DNA of 64,000 bases from Flavobacterium sp. ASV13 (GTDB lineage: Bacteria; Bacteroidota; Bacteroidia; Flavobacteriales; Flavobacteriaceae). Position 1 is the first letter of the stretch; every line of letters begins with the position of its first letter. The position numbers and the translations under genes were made by a program. The notes under the pieces are model-generated. The model was not told where the DNA came from. It saw only the letters and a list, made by a program, of their open reading frames with translations, and did no database searches. Positions 50,554 to 59,285 of the stretch are shown here, one piece after another. Where the stretch lies: NCBI RefSeq assembly GCF_000745775.1, contig NZ_JQJY01000001.1:248001-312000 (forward strand). The letters run 5' to 3'.

Positions 50554-51420
50554 TTAATGATTTGGATTTGTTTTTCCACTAACTGACTTAAAATGAATAT
50601 CATTCACAAGATCATCAATCTTTTTAGCGCTTTCTTTCATCATTTCCAGATAATTTAAAAGCTGATCGTTATCAGTATGTCCTTTTGAAACATCAATTAG
50701 CTTTAAAACCGAACTTACAGGCATTTTTAAATCTAAAGTTGTTTTGTGAATAAAATCATTATATTCTTTAGTAGCCGACATAGAACTGAATTTTGCGGAA
50801 GCCAATTTGATGTTTTCCAATTCATATTCATCAGAGATTTTTGAAATATGATTTTGGCTATGCGCTTTAAAATAATAAGCCCAATATCCGTTCATGAAAA
50901 AGACAGCACCCGCTAATACAACATGTACTAAAAAAGTTTCCATATCAAAATTCACCTGCGAAAAATAAATTTGCAAGCCATTTGCATCGTTATATACATA
51001 ATTTTGAAGATAAGCTAAAGCACCGTGATGTAATATAACCAAAAGAGTAAGAGGTATTTGTAATTTCCAGTTTTGATAAATAATTAAAATTGTACTCGCC
51101 ACAAAAACGGTAAAGTGCATTTCAAACAAACCATGCATTTGATAAATGTATTGCGCCATAAAAATGGCCAGTACAACTGAAAGCACATATTGATAAAACT
51201 TAGAGTTTTTAAGAAAAAATTTAGCCGAATAATAAGCCAGTAAATTCAGTGTTCCTACTCCTGCTCCAATCTCCCAAGTGTCATATTTAAAAGATAAGGC
51301 GATACCAAGGAGAAAATAGACCGCAAGAACATAATTAATAATTGTATCCGATTTTTCTGTCATTGTAGACATGAAACTGTGCAGGTAGTCCTGCTCATTC
51401 AAACTAGCTTTTCTTTTCAT
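50554..51420 (-). CDS. Six-TM chemoreceptor-like sensor with degenerate DHp-like tail
   Basis: This 288-residue membrane protein has about six helices in residues 25-195. It has the FEMHFTVFVASTILIIYQNW pattern matching the ETHFHVF-type domain known from chemoreceptors and sensor kinases, then LLVILHHGALAYLQ. The C-terminal 80 residues look like a DHp/HisKA two-helix hairpin (FIHKTTLDLKMPVSSVLKLI, then LLNYLEMMKESAKKIDDLV). At the phospho-acceptor position (H-E-L-R-T-P in kinases) it reads L-D-L-K-M-P, so the His is lost. No ATPase domain follows. It is probably a signalling partner, not a kinase. It sits between the redoxin and PAS genes. Confidence 0.8.
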   Translation of the reverse strand: MKRKASLNEQDYLHSFMSTMTEKSDTIINYVLAVYFLLGIALSFKYDTWEIGAGVGTLNLLAYYSAKFFLKNSKFYQYVLSVVLAIFMAQYIYQMHGLFEMHFTVFVASTILIIYQNWKLQIPLTLLVILHHGALAYLQNYVYNDANGLQIYFSQVNFDMETFLVHVVLAGAVFFMNGYWAYYFKAHSQNHISKISDEYELENIKLASAKFSSMSATKEYNDFIHKTTLDLKMPVSSVLKLIDVSKGHTDNDQLLNYLEMMKESAKKIDDLVNDIHFKSVSGKTNPNH

Positions 51421-51445
51421 AAATTAGGTAATTAAGGGGTTAGAT

Positions 51446-52042
51446 TTATTTAGTGCATTTTGGTAATGAACATCCGTACGCTCTTAGTGCCAAAGCATCA
51501 AATGATGGGGCATTTGTATGTCTTAATAAAGATTCTATTGCCTGCTGGGCATAATTGGTTTCGGAATCGGTACAATATCTTGTTTTATTGTAATTCCCCC
51601 GAAAATATAATTTTTGTGAACTATCTATTAATGTGGCCTGCGGTGTAGAGAAAACGCCGACGCTTTTTGCAATTTCCCGATCAAAATAAACAGGAATCTT
51701 AGCATCAAATTTCTTCTGGATTTCTTCAATACTAACGCTCTTTTCGTTATTAATTACCACTATTTTAAAATTAACGCGGTCACCGTATTTTTTTATCAGT
51801 TCGCTTACATGAGGAACATTAAACCGGGAACAAGGACATTCTGGATTAAAAAAATGGATAAAAACTGGTTTTTGATCCATTGTACAACATTTCAAATCAA
51901 TTTTAGTTCCTGTTGCGACGGCAACATAATCTTTAGGAATGGGTGTGGGAAGACTGTACTGAAATTCATTTTTCCAAAACAAAACCGAAATAGCGGCAAA
52001 AAGCAAAGAAAGCCATAAACCAAGAAGTAGTTTTCTCTTCAT
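51446..52042 (-). CDS. Membrane-anchored thioredoxin-fold (redoxin-like) protein
   Basis: This 198-residue protein has an N-terminal signal anchor (LLLGLWLSLLFAAISVLFW) and a periplasmic thioredoxin-like fold. The CxC-type site is FFNPECPCSRFNVPHVSEL, where a usual WCxxC is expected. The cis-Pro loop is GVFSTPQATLID, and extra Cys occur in DLKCCTMD, RYCTDSE and YGCSLPKC. The family resembles DUF6436-like redoxins. It is the first gene of a three-gene unit with the six-TM sensor and PAS protein (gap 25 bp), which suggests a redox-sensing link. A promoter box lies 19 nt upstream. Confidence 0.85.
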   Translation of the reverse strand: MKRKLLLGLWLSLLFAAISVLFWKNEFQYSLPTPIPKDYVAVATGTKIDLKCCTMDQKPVFIHFFNPECPCSRFNVPHVSELIKKYGDRVNFKIVVINNEKSVSIEEIQKKFDAKIPVYFDREIAKSVGVFSTPQATLIDSSQKLYFRGNYNKTRYCTDSETNYAQQAIESLLRHTNAPSFDALALRAYGCSLPKCTK

Positions 52043-52061
52043 AAATAAATAGATTTTGAAT

Positions 52062-52069
52062 CAAAAATA
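52062..52069 (-). promoter_or_regulatory. -7 promoter box of the redoxin gene
   Basis: TATTTTTG on the minus strand lies 19 nt upstream of the ATG at 52042. Confidence 0.4.
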
Positions 52070-52531
52070 TAAACAGTTGTTAATTTTGAAATTTTATTAA
52101 TGCGCAAAAAATCAACTCTAAACAAATAAAAAACCTACAAATATCAATGCTAAATACAGAAAAACGATATAATTCATACTAAAATACCGTTGTTTTGTTT
52201 AACCTTTATCAATGTTACAAATAAAATCGATAAAGCACAAAATAATTCAGATAAAATGCATTCAAAAAAAAATACTGTACGTTTTTTCTGTAGTTATTTC
52301 CGCGTATTTTTACTTTTTTTATAAATAAAAACCTACTTTTAAAATTATTATTTTTAGATAAAAACCACAAGTTCAGATTAAAAGCTAATTTTAAGAATGA
52401 AAATTGATATTTTTTCTCAACAGCGTTAAACCATTGTAAAGAAAAATAGTCTAAACCTCGCAGCTAAGTAAAAACTTGTACATACAAATGTTAAATTAAG
52501 AGTAAGCTCTTTCGTTTTCGCATCAAAAAGT

Positions 52532-52539
52532 TAAATTTG
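52532..52539 (+). promoter_or_regulatory. -7 promoter box of the RND efflux operon
   Basis: TAAATTTG lies 45 nt upstream of the ATG at 52585. TTTC at about 52510 may stand in for the -33 TTTG. Confidence 0.45.
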
Positions 52540-52584
52540 TTAGCTACAAAAACAAAAACCCAAAAAATATATCACTTTAATTTT

Positions 52585-53643
52585 ATGAAAGTAAAAAACC
52601 TAATTTATGCCTTGATTATTATTGTTTTAGGAGGATTCATTGCTTACAGAGTAATGTCCAATAAAAGCAAAAATGACGAATCAAAAAAGTCTGGTGACAA
52701 AGACAAGCCAACAACTGTTACTGGTATTGTTGTAAAAACAGCCACTTTTGATAACAATTTATCTTTGTCAGGATCAATTGAGGCAAATGAACAAATTGAA
52801 ATCAGAAGTGAAGTTTCGGGAATTGTTGAAGGCATTTACTTCAATGAAGGAAGTTATGTAAATAAAGGCCAAGTACTTTTCAAAGTTAATGATATTGAAC
52901 TAAGAGCTCAGCTTCGTCAGGCACAAACCAGAGAAGGTTTAGCTGGTGAAAACGAAAGAAGAGCAAAATTACTTCTTCAAAAAGAAGCCATCAGTCAGGA
53001 AGAATTTGATGTAGCAAACGCAGATTATGCTTCAGCAAAAGCACAAACACAATTAATAAAAGCGCAAATTTCGAAAACTTCAGTAAAAGCTCCTTTTTCA
53101 GGAAAAATTGGTTTGCGTAATATTTCTCCGGGAACTTACATTACACCAACAATTTTAGTAGCGAAATTAGTAAACACTGGAAAATTAAAAATCACTTTTT
53201 CAATTCCTGAAAAATATGCTACACAAGTAAATAATGGATCGAACATTGACTTCACCGTTTCTGGTTCAGACAAGGTTTACAAAGCTAAAATATATGCAAT
53301 AGAACCAGAAATCGCTGTAGCAACAAGAACTTTGCAAATTCGCGCGATTGCAGATAATATTGATGGAAAACTTTTCCCGGGAACATTTGCCGATGTAAAA
53401 CTTCCTTTAAACATTATTAAAGATGCTATTGTAGTTCCGTCTGAAGCTATTGTTCCTGTACAAAGTGGAAAAAAAGTTTACATCTCAGATATGGGAAAAG
53501 CGAAAGAAGTTATGGTTGAAGCAACTACTCGTACAGATTCGTCAATCTTGATTTTATCAGGACTAAAAGCTGGTGATACTCTCGTAACAAGCGGTGTAAT
53601 GTCTCTAAAAAATGAAGCACCAATTAAAGTTATCGTGAAATAG
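52585..53643 (+). CDS. RND efflux periplasmic adaptor (HlyD-like MFP)
   Basis: This 352-residue membrane fusion protein links the inner-membrane pump to the outer-membrane channel. It has one N-terminal anchor (LIYALIIIVLGGFIAYRV). The lipoyl half-motifs are GSIEANEQIEIRSEVSGIV and APFSGKIGLRNISPGTYI, flanking a helical hairpin (RQAQTREGLAGENERRAKLL, then EAISQEEFDVANADYASAKA). A beta-barrel domain and a C-terminal membrane-proximal domain follow (VPSEAIVPVQSGKKVYI). I start it at ATG 52585. It is the first gene of an adaptor-pump-channel operon. Confidence 0.95.
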   Translation: MKVKNLIYALIIIVLGGFIAYRVMSNKSKNDESKKSGDKDKPTTVTGIVVKTATFDNNLSLSGSIEANEQIEIRSEVSGIVEGIYFNEGSYVNKGQVLFKVNDIELRAQLRQAQTREGLAGENERRAKLLLQKEAISQEEFDVANADYASAKAQTQLIKAQISKTSVKAPFSGKIGLRNISPGTYITPTILVAKLVNTGKLKITFSIPEKYATQVNNGSNIDFTVSGSDKVYKAKIYAIEPEIAVATRTLQIRAIADNIDGKLFPGTFADVKLPLNIIKDAIVVPSEAIVPVQSGKKVYISDMGKAKEVMVEATTRTDSSILILSGLKAGDTLVTSGVMSLKNEAPIKVIVK

Positions 53644-53737
53644 TCATAAAGTCGCAAGACTAAAATATAGATTTAAAGATATCAGTAAAATTTAGCAATA
53701 AATCTGAAATCTAAAATCTAAAATCATAAAAGTATAT

Positions 53738-56700
53738 ATGAGTTTATCAACCACAAGTATAAGAAGACCCGTTTTAACGATTGTACTGAATCTTTTGATT
53801 ATTCTGTTCGGTTTCATTGGTTATACCTTTTTGGGTGTTCGTGAATTCCCTTCTATTGACCCGGCGCAAGTTTCAATCAGAACAAATTATACCGGAGCCA
53901 ATTCAGACATTATTGAATCGCAAATTACAGAACCTCTTGAAAAAGCTGTAAATGCTATTGACGGAATTAGAAATATTACTTCCTCAAGTAATCAGGGAAG
54001 CAGCAATATTACAATCGAATTTAATTTAGATAAAGACTTAGAAGAAGCGGCAAATGACGTTCGTGACAAAGTTTCACAAGCCATCAGAAGTTTACCGCAG
54101 GATATTGACGCACCTCCAGTTGTATCAAAAGCCGATGCGGATAGTGATGCCATTATTTCGATGACAGTTCAAAGTGATTCAAGAAATTCACTTGAATTAA
54201 GTGATTATGCCGAAAACGTAATTTCACAACGTTTAGAAACTATTCCAGGCGTAAGTGGCGTGCAAATTTGGGGACAAAAACGTTACGCAATGCGTTTGTG
54301 GATCGATCCGGCAAAACTGGCTGCATATGGCTGCACGGTTGCAGAAGTACGTACTGCCTTAAACGCTCAAAACGTTGAACTTCCATCAGGAAAACTGACT
54401 GGAAATAATACAGAACTTACCGTAAAAACAATCGGAAATTTATCTAAGCCAGAAGAGTTCAATAATATTATTATTCGTACCGATGGAGATAAAATTGTTC
54501 GTTTCAGCGATATTGGCGGAGCTGAATTAGGACCAGAAAATATCGAAACAAAATTAAGTCAGTCTGGTTTGCCAATGATTGGTTTAGCAATTGTTCCAAT
54601 GCCTGGTGCAAACTATCTTGATATTTCAAAAGAATTTTATAAAAAATATGAAGCCTTAAAAAAAGATCTTCCAAAAGATATCAAACTAAATATTGCGCTT
54701 GACAATACTATTTTCGTAAAAAAATCAGTTCTTGAAGTTGCTGAAACACTGGGGATTTCAATTATTCTGGTAATCATCATTATTTACCTTTTCTTTAGAG
54801 ACTGGGCGATTGCATTTAGACCTTTGATTGATATTCCGGTTTCATTGATTGCTACGTTCTTTATAATGTGGCTTTTTGGATTCTCAATCAACGTACTGAC
54901 TTTATTAGCAATTGTATTAGCAACAGGTTTGGTGGTAGATGACGGTATTGTTGTTACCGAAAATATCTTCAAAAAAGTGGAAGAAGGAATGTCTCCAATT
55001 GAAGCTGCTATCAAAGGTTCAAATGAAATTTTCTACGCTGTAATTTCGATTTCGGTAACATTGGCTGCGGTATTCCTTCCTGTAATTTTCTTAGAAGGTT
55101 TCGTAGGCCGACTCTTTAGGGAATTTGGGGTTGTAATTGGTGCAGCAGTATTAATTTCTGCATTTGTATCTTTAACGCTTACGCCAATGTTGAACGCTTA
55201 TTTAATGAAAGGCGGAGAGCAGAAAAAATCAAAATTCTATATTAAAACCGAACCATTTTTTGAAAAGATGAACAGCAGTTATGCCGAATCACTTTCAAAA
55301 TTCATGGATAAAAAATGGATCAGTTTCCCAATTCTAATCGTTTGTTTTGGATTGATTTATTTGTTTTTTACAATTCTTCCAAAAGAAACTGCTCCACTTG
55401 ACGACAGAAGTTCTGTAACAATGCGTATGACAACTCCAGAGGGTTCATCATACGAATATACAGATCGTTTTATGCAGGAAATCTCAAAGTTAGTTGATGA
55501 CTCTATTCCGGAGAAAAAAGTGAGTTTGGTTATTACTGCGCCTGGTTTTGGAGCTTCGGCAACGAATACAGGTTTTATCAGACTTTCATTGAAAGAACCA
55601 GATGAACGTAAAGCTGCACAAAAAGACATTGCTGATAAATTAACAAAATGGACTAAAAGATATCCCGAAGCTAAAACTGCCGTTCTTCAACAGCCTACAA
55701 TTGCTGTAAACAGACGTGGAGGTTTACCAATTCAGTATGTTATTCAGGCTCCGAATTTTGAAAAATTAAGAGAAAAAATTCCATTGTTCATGGAAGAAGT
55801 TGGTAAAAGCGATGTTTTCTCAACAACAGATGTAAACTTAAAATTCAACAAACCTGAAATCAATGTTAGCATCAATCGTGAAAAAGCCGAAAGTTTAGGA
55901 ATTTCTATTTTAGATATTGCTCAAACATTGCAACTTTCTTTGAGCGGACAACGTTTTGGTTATTTTATCAAAAATGGAAAACAATATCAGGTTATTGGTC
56001 AATTTGATCAAAAAGACCGTTCAAAACCTTTGGATTTAACTTCAATGTTCGTTAAAAACAACAAAGGCGAATTAATTCAGATGGACAACGTAGTTGATGT
56101 TGAAGAACAAAGTAATCCACCACAATTGTACCACAATAATCGCTATATGTCGGCTACAGTTTCTGCAGGTTTAGCTCCAGGAAAAAGTATCAGCGACGGT
56201 ATTCAGGAAATGGATCGTATCAAAGCAAAAGTTTTGGACGAAAGTTTCACAACTGATTTAAGTGGAGAATCTAGAGATTTCGTAGAAAGTAGTTCGAATA
56301 CGTCTTTCGCTTTTGGATTGGCATTGCTTTTAATCTTTTTAATATTAGCAGCACAATTTGAAAGTTTTATCGATCCGTTTATCATTATTTTAACTGTGCC
56401 AATGGCTGTGGCGGGAGCTTTATTTTCATTATGGCTTTTCAACCAAACGTGGAATATATTCAGCCAGATTGGAACGGTAATGCTTATTGGGTTAGTAACT
56501 AAAAATGGTATTTTGATCGTCGAATTTGCAAATCAGCTTCGAGAACAAGGCAAGCCGAAATTAGAAGCCATTTTAGAAGCTTCAGAAGCACGTTTACGTC
56601 CAATTTTGATGACCAGTTTAGCTATTGCTTTAGGAGCTTTACCAATTGCGATGTCACTTGGAGCAGCTTCTACAAGTAGAATTGGTATGGGAGTTGTAAT

Positions 56701-56836
56701 TGTTGGAGGAACCATTTTCTCTCTTGCTTTGACACTTTTTGTAATTCCTGCCATTTATTTAATGTGGTCAAAACAAAGAAAACATTATCCAGAATTTGAT
56801 CATATCGACGAATACGAAAAAGAAAGTATAAAATAG
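53738..56836 (+). CDS. RND efflux pump, inner-membrane permease (AcrB-like)
   Basis: This 1032-residue proton-driven multidrug exporter of the HAE-1 family has 12 TM helices and two large periplasmic loops. The N-terminus is SIRRPVLTIVLNLLIILFGF. The porter domain has FPSIDPAQVSIRTNYTGANSD. TM4 has the key Asp pair in VLATGLVVDDGIVVTENIF, and TM10-12 have VMLIGLVTKNGILIVEFANQLREQG and RPILMTSLAIALGALPIAMSLGA. The Lys/Asp relay residues appear present. It lies 94 bp after the adaptor gene and precedes tolC; the substrates are unknown. Confidence 0.97.
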   Translation: MSLSTTSIRRPVLTIVLNLLIILFGFIGYTFLGVREFPSIDPAQVSIRTNYTGANSDIIESQITEPLEKAVNAIDGIRNITSSSNQGSSNITIEFNLDKDLEEAANDVRDKVSQAIRSLPQDIDAPPVVSKADADSDAIISMTVQSDSRNSLELSDYAENVISQRLETIPGVSGVQIWGQKRYAMRLWIDPAKLAAYGCTVAEVRTALNAQNVELPSGKLTGNNTELTVKTIGNLSKPEEFNNIIIRTDGDKIVRFSDIGGAELGPENIETKLSQSGLPMIGLAIVPMPGANYLDISKEFYKKYEALKKDLPKDIKLNIALDNTIFVKKSVLEVAETLGISIILVIIIIYLFFRDWAIAFRPLIDIPVSLIATFFIMWLFGFSINVLTLLAIVLATGLVVDDGIVVTENIFKKVEEGMSPIEAAIKGSNEIFYAVISISVTLAAVFLPVIFLEGFVGRLFREFGVVIGAAVLISAFVSLTLTPMLNAYLMKGGEQKKSKFYIKTEPFFEKMNSSYAESLSKFMDKKWISFPILIVCFGLIYLFFTILPKETAPLDDRSSVTMRMTTPEGSSYEYTDRFMQEISKLVDDSIPEKKVSLVITAPGFGASATNTGFIRLSLKEPDERKAAQKDIADKLTKWTKRYPEAKTAVLQQPTIAVNRRGGLPIQYVIQAPNFEKLREKIPLFMEEVGKSDVFSTTDVNLKFNKPEINVSINREKAESLGISILDIAQTLQLSLSGQRFGYFIKNGKQYQVIGQFDQKDRSKPLDLTSMFVKNNKGELIQMDNVVDVEEQSNPPQLYHNNRYMSATVSAGLAPGKSISDGIQEMDRIKAKVLDESFTTDLSGESRDFVESSSNTSFAFGLALLLIFLILAAQFESFIDPFIIILTVPMAVAGALFSLWLFNQTWNIFSQIGTVMLIGLVTKNGILIVEFANQLREQGKPKLEAILEASEARLRPILMTSLAIALGALPIAMSLGAASTSRIGMGVVIVGGTIFSLALTLFVIPAIYLMWSKQRKHYPEFDHIDEYEKESIK

Positions 56837-56843
56837 CAGCCAA

Positions 56844-56882
56844 AAAATCATGAATTTTACACTTTGTAAGATTCATGATTTT
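56844..56882 (+). other. Hairpin between pump and TolC genes
   Basis: A 12-bp perfect inverted repeat (56844-56855 with 56871-56882; AAAATCATGAAT) with a 15-nt loop lies 8 nt after the permease stop. It may lower expression of tolC relative to the pump. Confidence 0.55.
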
Positions 56883-56901
56883 CTGGTAAAAGAATATAAA
56901 T

Positions 56902-58212
56902 ATGAATATTAAAAATATATACGGCACTTTACTAATTCTCTTCTTTTGCATTGTAAAAACAAATGCGCAAGGAGTTTTGACTATTGAAGATGCTACCAAA
57001 ATTGCTTTAGAAAACAACTTTGAAATTAGAATTGCAAAGAATAATTCGAAAATTAGCGAAACAAATGTTACAATTGGAAATGCAGGATTACTTCCAACTC
57101 TAGCAGCTACAGTAAACGATAATAATAGCGTTACAAATTCATCGCAAACACGTCAGGACGGAACTTCAACTTCATTAAACAATGCAAAAAACAATACTTT
57201 AACTTATGGAGTTGGCTTAAACTGGACTGTTTTCGACGGAATGAAAATGTTTGCGCGTCTGGATCAATTAAAAGAACTTCAAAATTTAGGTGATTCTGAA
57301 TTAAGAAGAACCGTTTTAATCAAAATTGTACAGGTAAATTCGGCTTATTATGATCTTGTACAACAACAGCATCAATTGGCTGCTTTAGATACCACAATAG
57401 TAATTTCTAAGCAAAGATTAACATTGGCACAAAACCGTTTTAGTATTGGAAAAGCTTCAAAATTAGAGGTTTTAAATGCTCAAGTCGATCTAAATTCAGA
57501 TCAGGTTGCTTTATTACGCCAAAAAGAAACATACGCAAATTCTAAAATATTACTGAATCAATATTTAGCACGTGACCCTAAAATTGATTTCACTGTAACC
57601 GATTTAGTTACGGTTGATAATGCAATGAATCTAGCTGAATTGTCTGATTTGGCACATAAACAAAATCCTGCTGTAGAAGCTCAAATTATTAATAAACGAA
57701 TAGCTGAATTACAGTTAAAACAAATAAAAGCAGACCGTTATCCTGTTGTTAACTTAACATCTGGATATAATTTTTCTGAAAATCAGTCAAGTTTGGGTTT
57801 TACAAGCCAATCATCTTCAAAAGGTTTTAATTACGGCTTTAATGCAAGATTAAATATATTTGATGGTTTGAATCAGCACAGAAATGAAAAAGTCGCTAAA
57901 ATGGAAATCGAAAATTCACAGATTGCTATTGATCAGCAAAATATGATTTTAGACACACAATTGAGCACCGCATTTCAAACTTACCAAACAAACTTAGAAT
58001 TAATTGATTTAGAAGAAGATAATGTAACAATTGCCAAACAAAACTTAGATATTACATTAGATAAATTCAGAATCGGAACTATCACAACGCTTGATTTCAG
58101 AACGGCACAATTAAATTATGTCAACGCAAAAGTGCGTTACAGCAATGCTCAATATCAAGCAAAATTATCTGAAATTGCTTTGAGAGAATTAGCCGGAAAT
58201 ATTAATTTTTAA
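56902..58212 (+). CDS. TolC-family outer-membrane efflux channel
   Basis: This 436-residue outer-membrane channel partner of the RND pump has a signal peptide (MNIKNIYGTLLILFFCIVKTNA). The two TolC repeats have long helices: LTIEDATKIALENNFEIRIAKN near the N-terminus, DLVQQQHQLAALDTTIVISKQRLTLAQNRFSIGKASKLEVLNAQ, and the second half LIDLEEDNVTIAKQNLDITLDKFRIGTITTLDFRTAQ. It is third in the operon, 65 bp after the pump, with a hairpin between. Confidence 0.95.
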   Translation: MNIKNIYGTLLILFFCIVKTNAQGVLTIEDATKIALENNFEIRIAKNNSKISETNVTIGNAGLLPTLAATVNDNNSVTNSSQTRQDGTSTSLNNAKNNTLTYGVGLNWTVFDGMKMFARLDQLKELQNLGDSELRRTVLIKIVQVNSAYYDLVQQQHQLAALDTTIVISKQRLTLAQNRFSIGKASKLEVLNAQVDLNSDQVALLRQKETYANSKILLNQYLARDPKIDFTVTDLVTVDNAMNLAELSDLAHKQNPAVEAQIINKRIAELQLKQIKADRYPVVNLTSGYNFSENQSSLGFTSQSSSKGFNYGFNARLNIFDGLNQHRNEKVAKMEIENSQIAIDQQNMILDTQLSTAFQTYQTNLELIDLEEDNVTIAKQNLDITLDKFRIGTITTLDFRTAQLNYVNAKVRYSNAQYQAKLSEIALRELAGNINF

Positions 58213-58241
58213 TTTAAATTTGTTTCAAAAAACAAATATAA

Positions 58242-59105
58242 ATGATCGCATACAATACAAAAGAATGGTTTAGTTTTATCTTTCATTTTCATAAATCAGA
58301 CACTATCAGGCAATTATTTCCTGTAATGATTGGCATTGGTATTTATGCCGGCATTGTAGGTTATGTTGAAGTAATTTATTTTGGAATTGATGAAAACCAT
58401 TATCTTAAAAATATTCCCGTAATGCACGGAATATTAGGTTTTGTGATTTCACTTTTATTGGTTTTTAGAACAAATACTGCATACGACCGCTGGTGGGAAG
58501 CCCGAAAATTATGGGGTGGCTTAGTCAATAACAGCCGTAACTTTGCGATAAAACTTTCGGCTATTTTAAAAGATGAAAATGACCGAAAGTTTTTCAGAAA
58601 GTTTATTCCTGGATACGCTTCTATTTTATACAAACATTTAAACAACTCTGAAACTGCAAAACAGCTTTTTGAAGACGTTGATTTAGAATTGGATCATCAT
58701 AAACACAAGCCTAATCAGGTAAAGCAAATGATGTACAATAAAATAAATGCTTTGTATGAATCAAAAAAAATAACCGGAGACCAGCTTATCATTTTAAACG
58801 CTGAATTAGTTGCTTTTACAGATATCTGTGGTGCTTGTGAACGCATAAAAAACACTCCTATTCCCTACTCTTACAGCGCTTTTATAAAGAAATTTATTTT
58901 CTTTTATATTATGACTTTGCCTTTTGGTTATTCCTTGAGTTTGGGTTATTATGTTGTTCCTGTAGTTGTTTTTATCTTTTATGTTTTGGCCAGTTTAGAA
59001 TTAATTGCCGAAGAAATTGAAGATCCTTTTGGAGATGATGAGAACGATTTGCCAATCAAAAAAATATCAGAGAATATCAAAAAACATGTTGAAGAATTGA
59101 TCTAG
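58242..59105 (+). CDS. Bestrophin family ion channel
   Basis: This 287-residue membrane protein of the bestrophin (UPF0187/YneE) family forms pentameric ion channels. It has four TM segments (e.g. LFPVMIGIGIYAGIVGYVEV, IPVMHGILGFVISLLLVF) and the family signature LVFRTNTAYDRWWEARKLWGGLVNNSR. C-terminal helices contain ICGACERIKNTPIPYSYSAFIKKFIFFY and EEIEDPFGDDENDLP, which fit the neck region. It is 29 bp after tolC on the same strand and could be co-transcribed. Ion selectivity is unknown. Confidence 0.94.
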   Translation: MIAYNTKEWFSFIFHFHKSDTIRQLFPVMIGIGIYAGIVGYVEVIYFGIDENHYLKNIPVMHGILGFVISLLLVFRTNTAYDRWWEARKLWGGLVNNSRNFAIKLSAILKDENDRKFFRKFIPGYASILYKHLNNSETAKQLFEDVDLELDHHKHKPNQVKQMMYNKINALYESKKITGDQLIILNAELVAFTDICGACERIKNTPIPYSYSAFIKKFIFFYIMTLPFGYSLSLGYYVVPVVVFIFYVLASLELIAEEIEDPFGDDENDLPIKKISENIKKHVEELI

Positions 59106-59157
59106 TCAACACTGTATTCGCAATCAAATCCTTACATTAAAACCGTTTAACCAATAA

Positions 59158-59191
59158 AACATTTCAATGAACGACTATTCTTTGAAATGTT
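59158..59191 (+). terminator. Possible terminator after the bestrophin gene
   Basis: A 10-bp inverted repeat (59158-59167 with 59182-59191; AACATTTCAA) with a 14-nt loop is followed by TAAAATTTT. This is weak but well placed, 53 nt past the stop. Confidence 0.45.
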
Positions 59192-59285
59192 AAAATTTTG
59201 CCATAAACTTTGTATTAGCAATTTAAACCGCCTCTTTTTGGGTTGCATCTAATTTTTTCTTATTACTAACTTAAATTTTGTTACT

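Larger units (their letters stand above)
52043..52584. other. 542-bp AT-rich divergent intergenic region
   Basis: This region separates the redoxin gene and the RND efflux operon. It contains -7 boxes for both (52062-52069 minus, 52532-52539 plus). I see no gene, tRNA or regulator between them; no TetR-type repressor sits next to the efflux operon. The middle is unusually AT-rich with A and T runs. Confidence 0.6.

Noticed and set aside
56670..57017. Minus-strand open frame across the end of the RND pump and start of tolC
   Set aside because: It is antisense to two well-defined genes and has no coherent domain.
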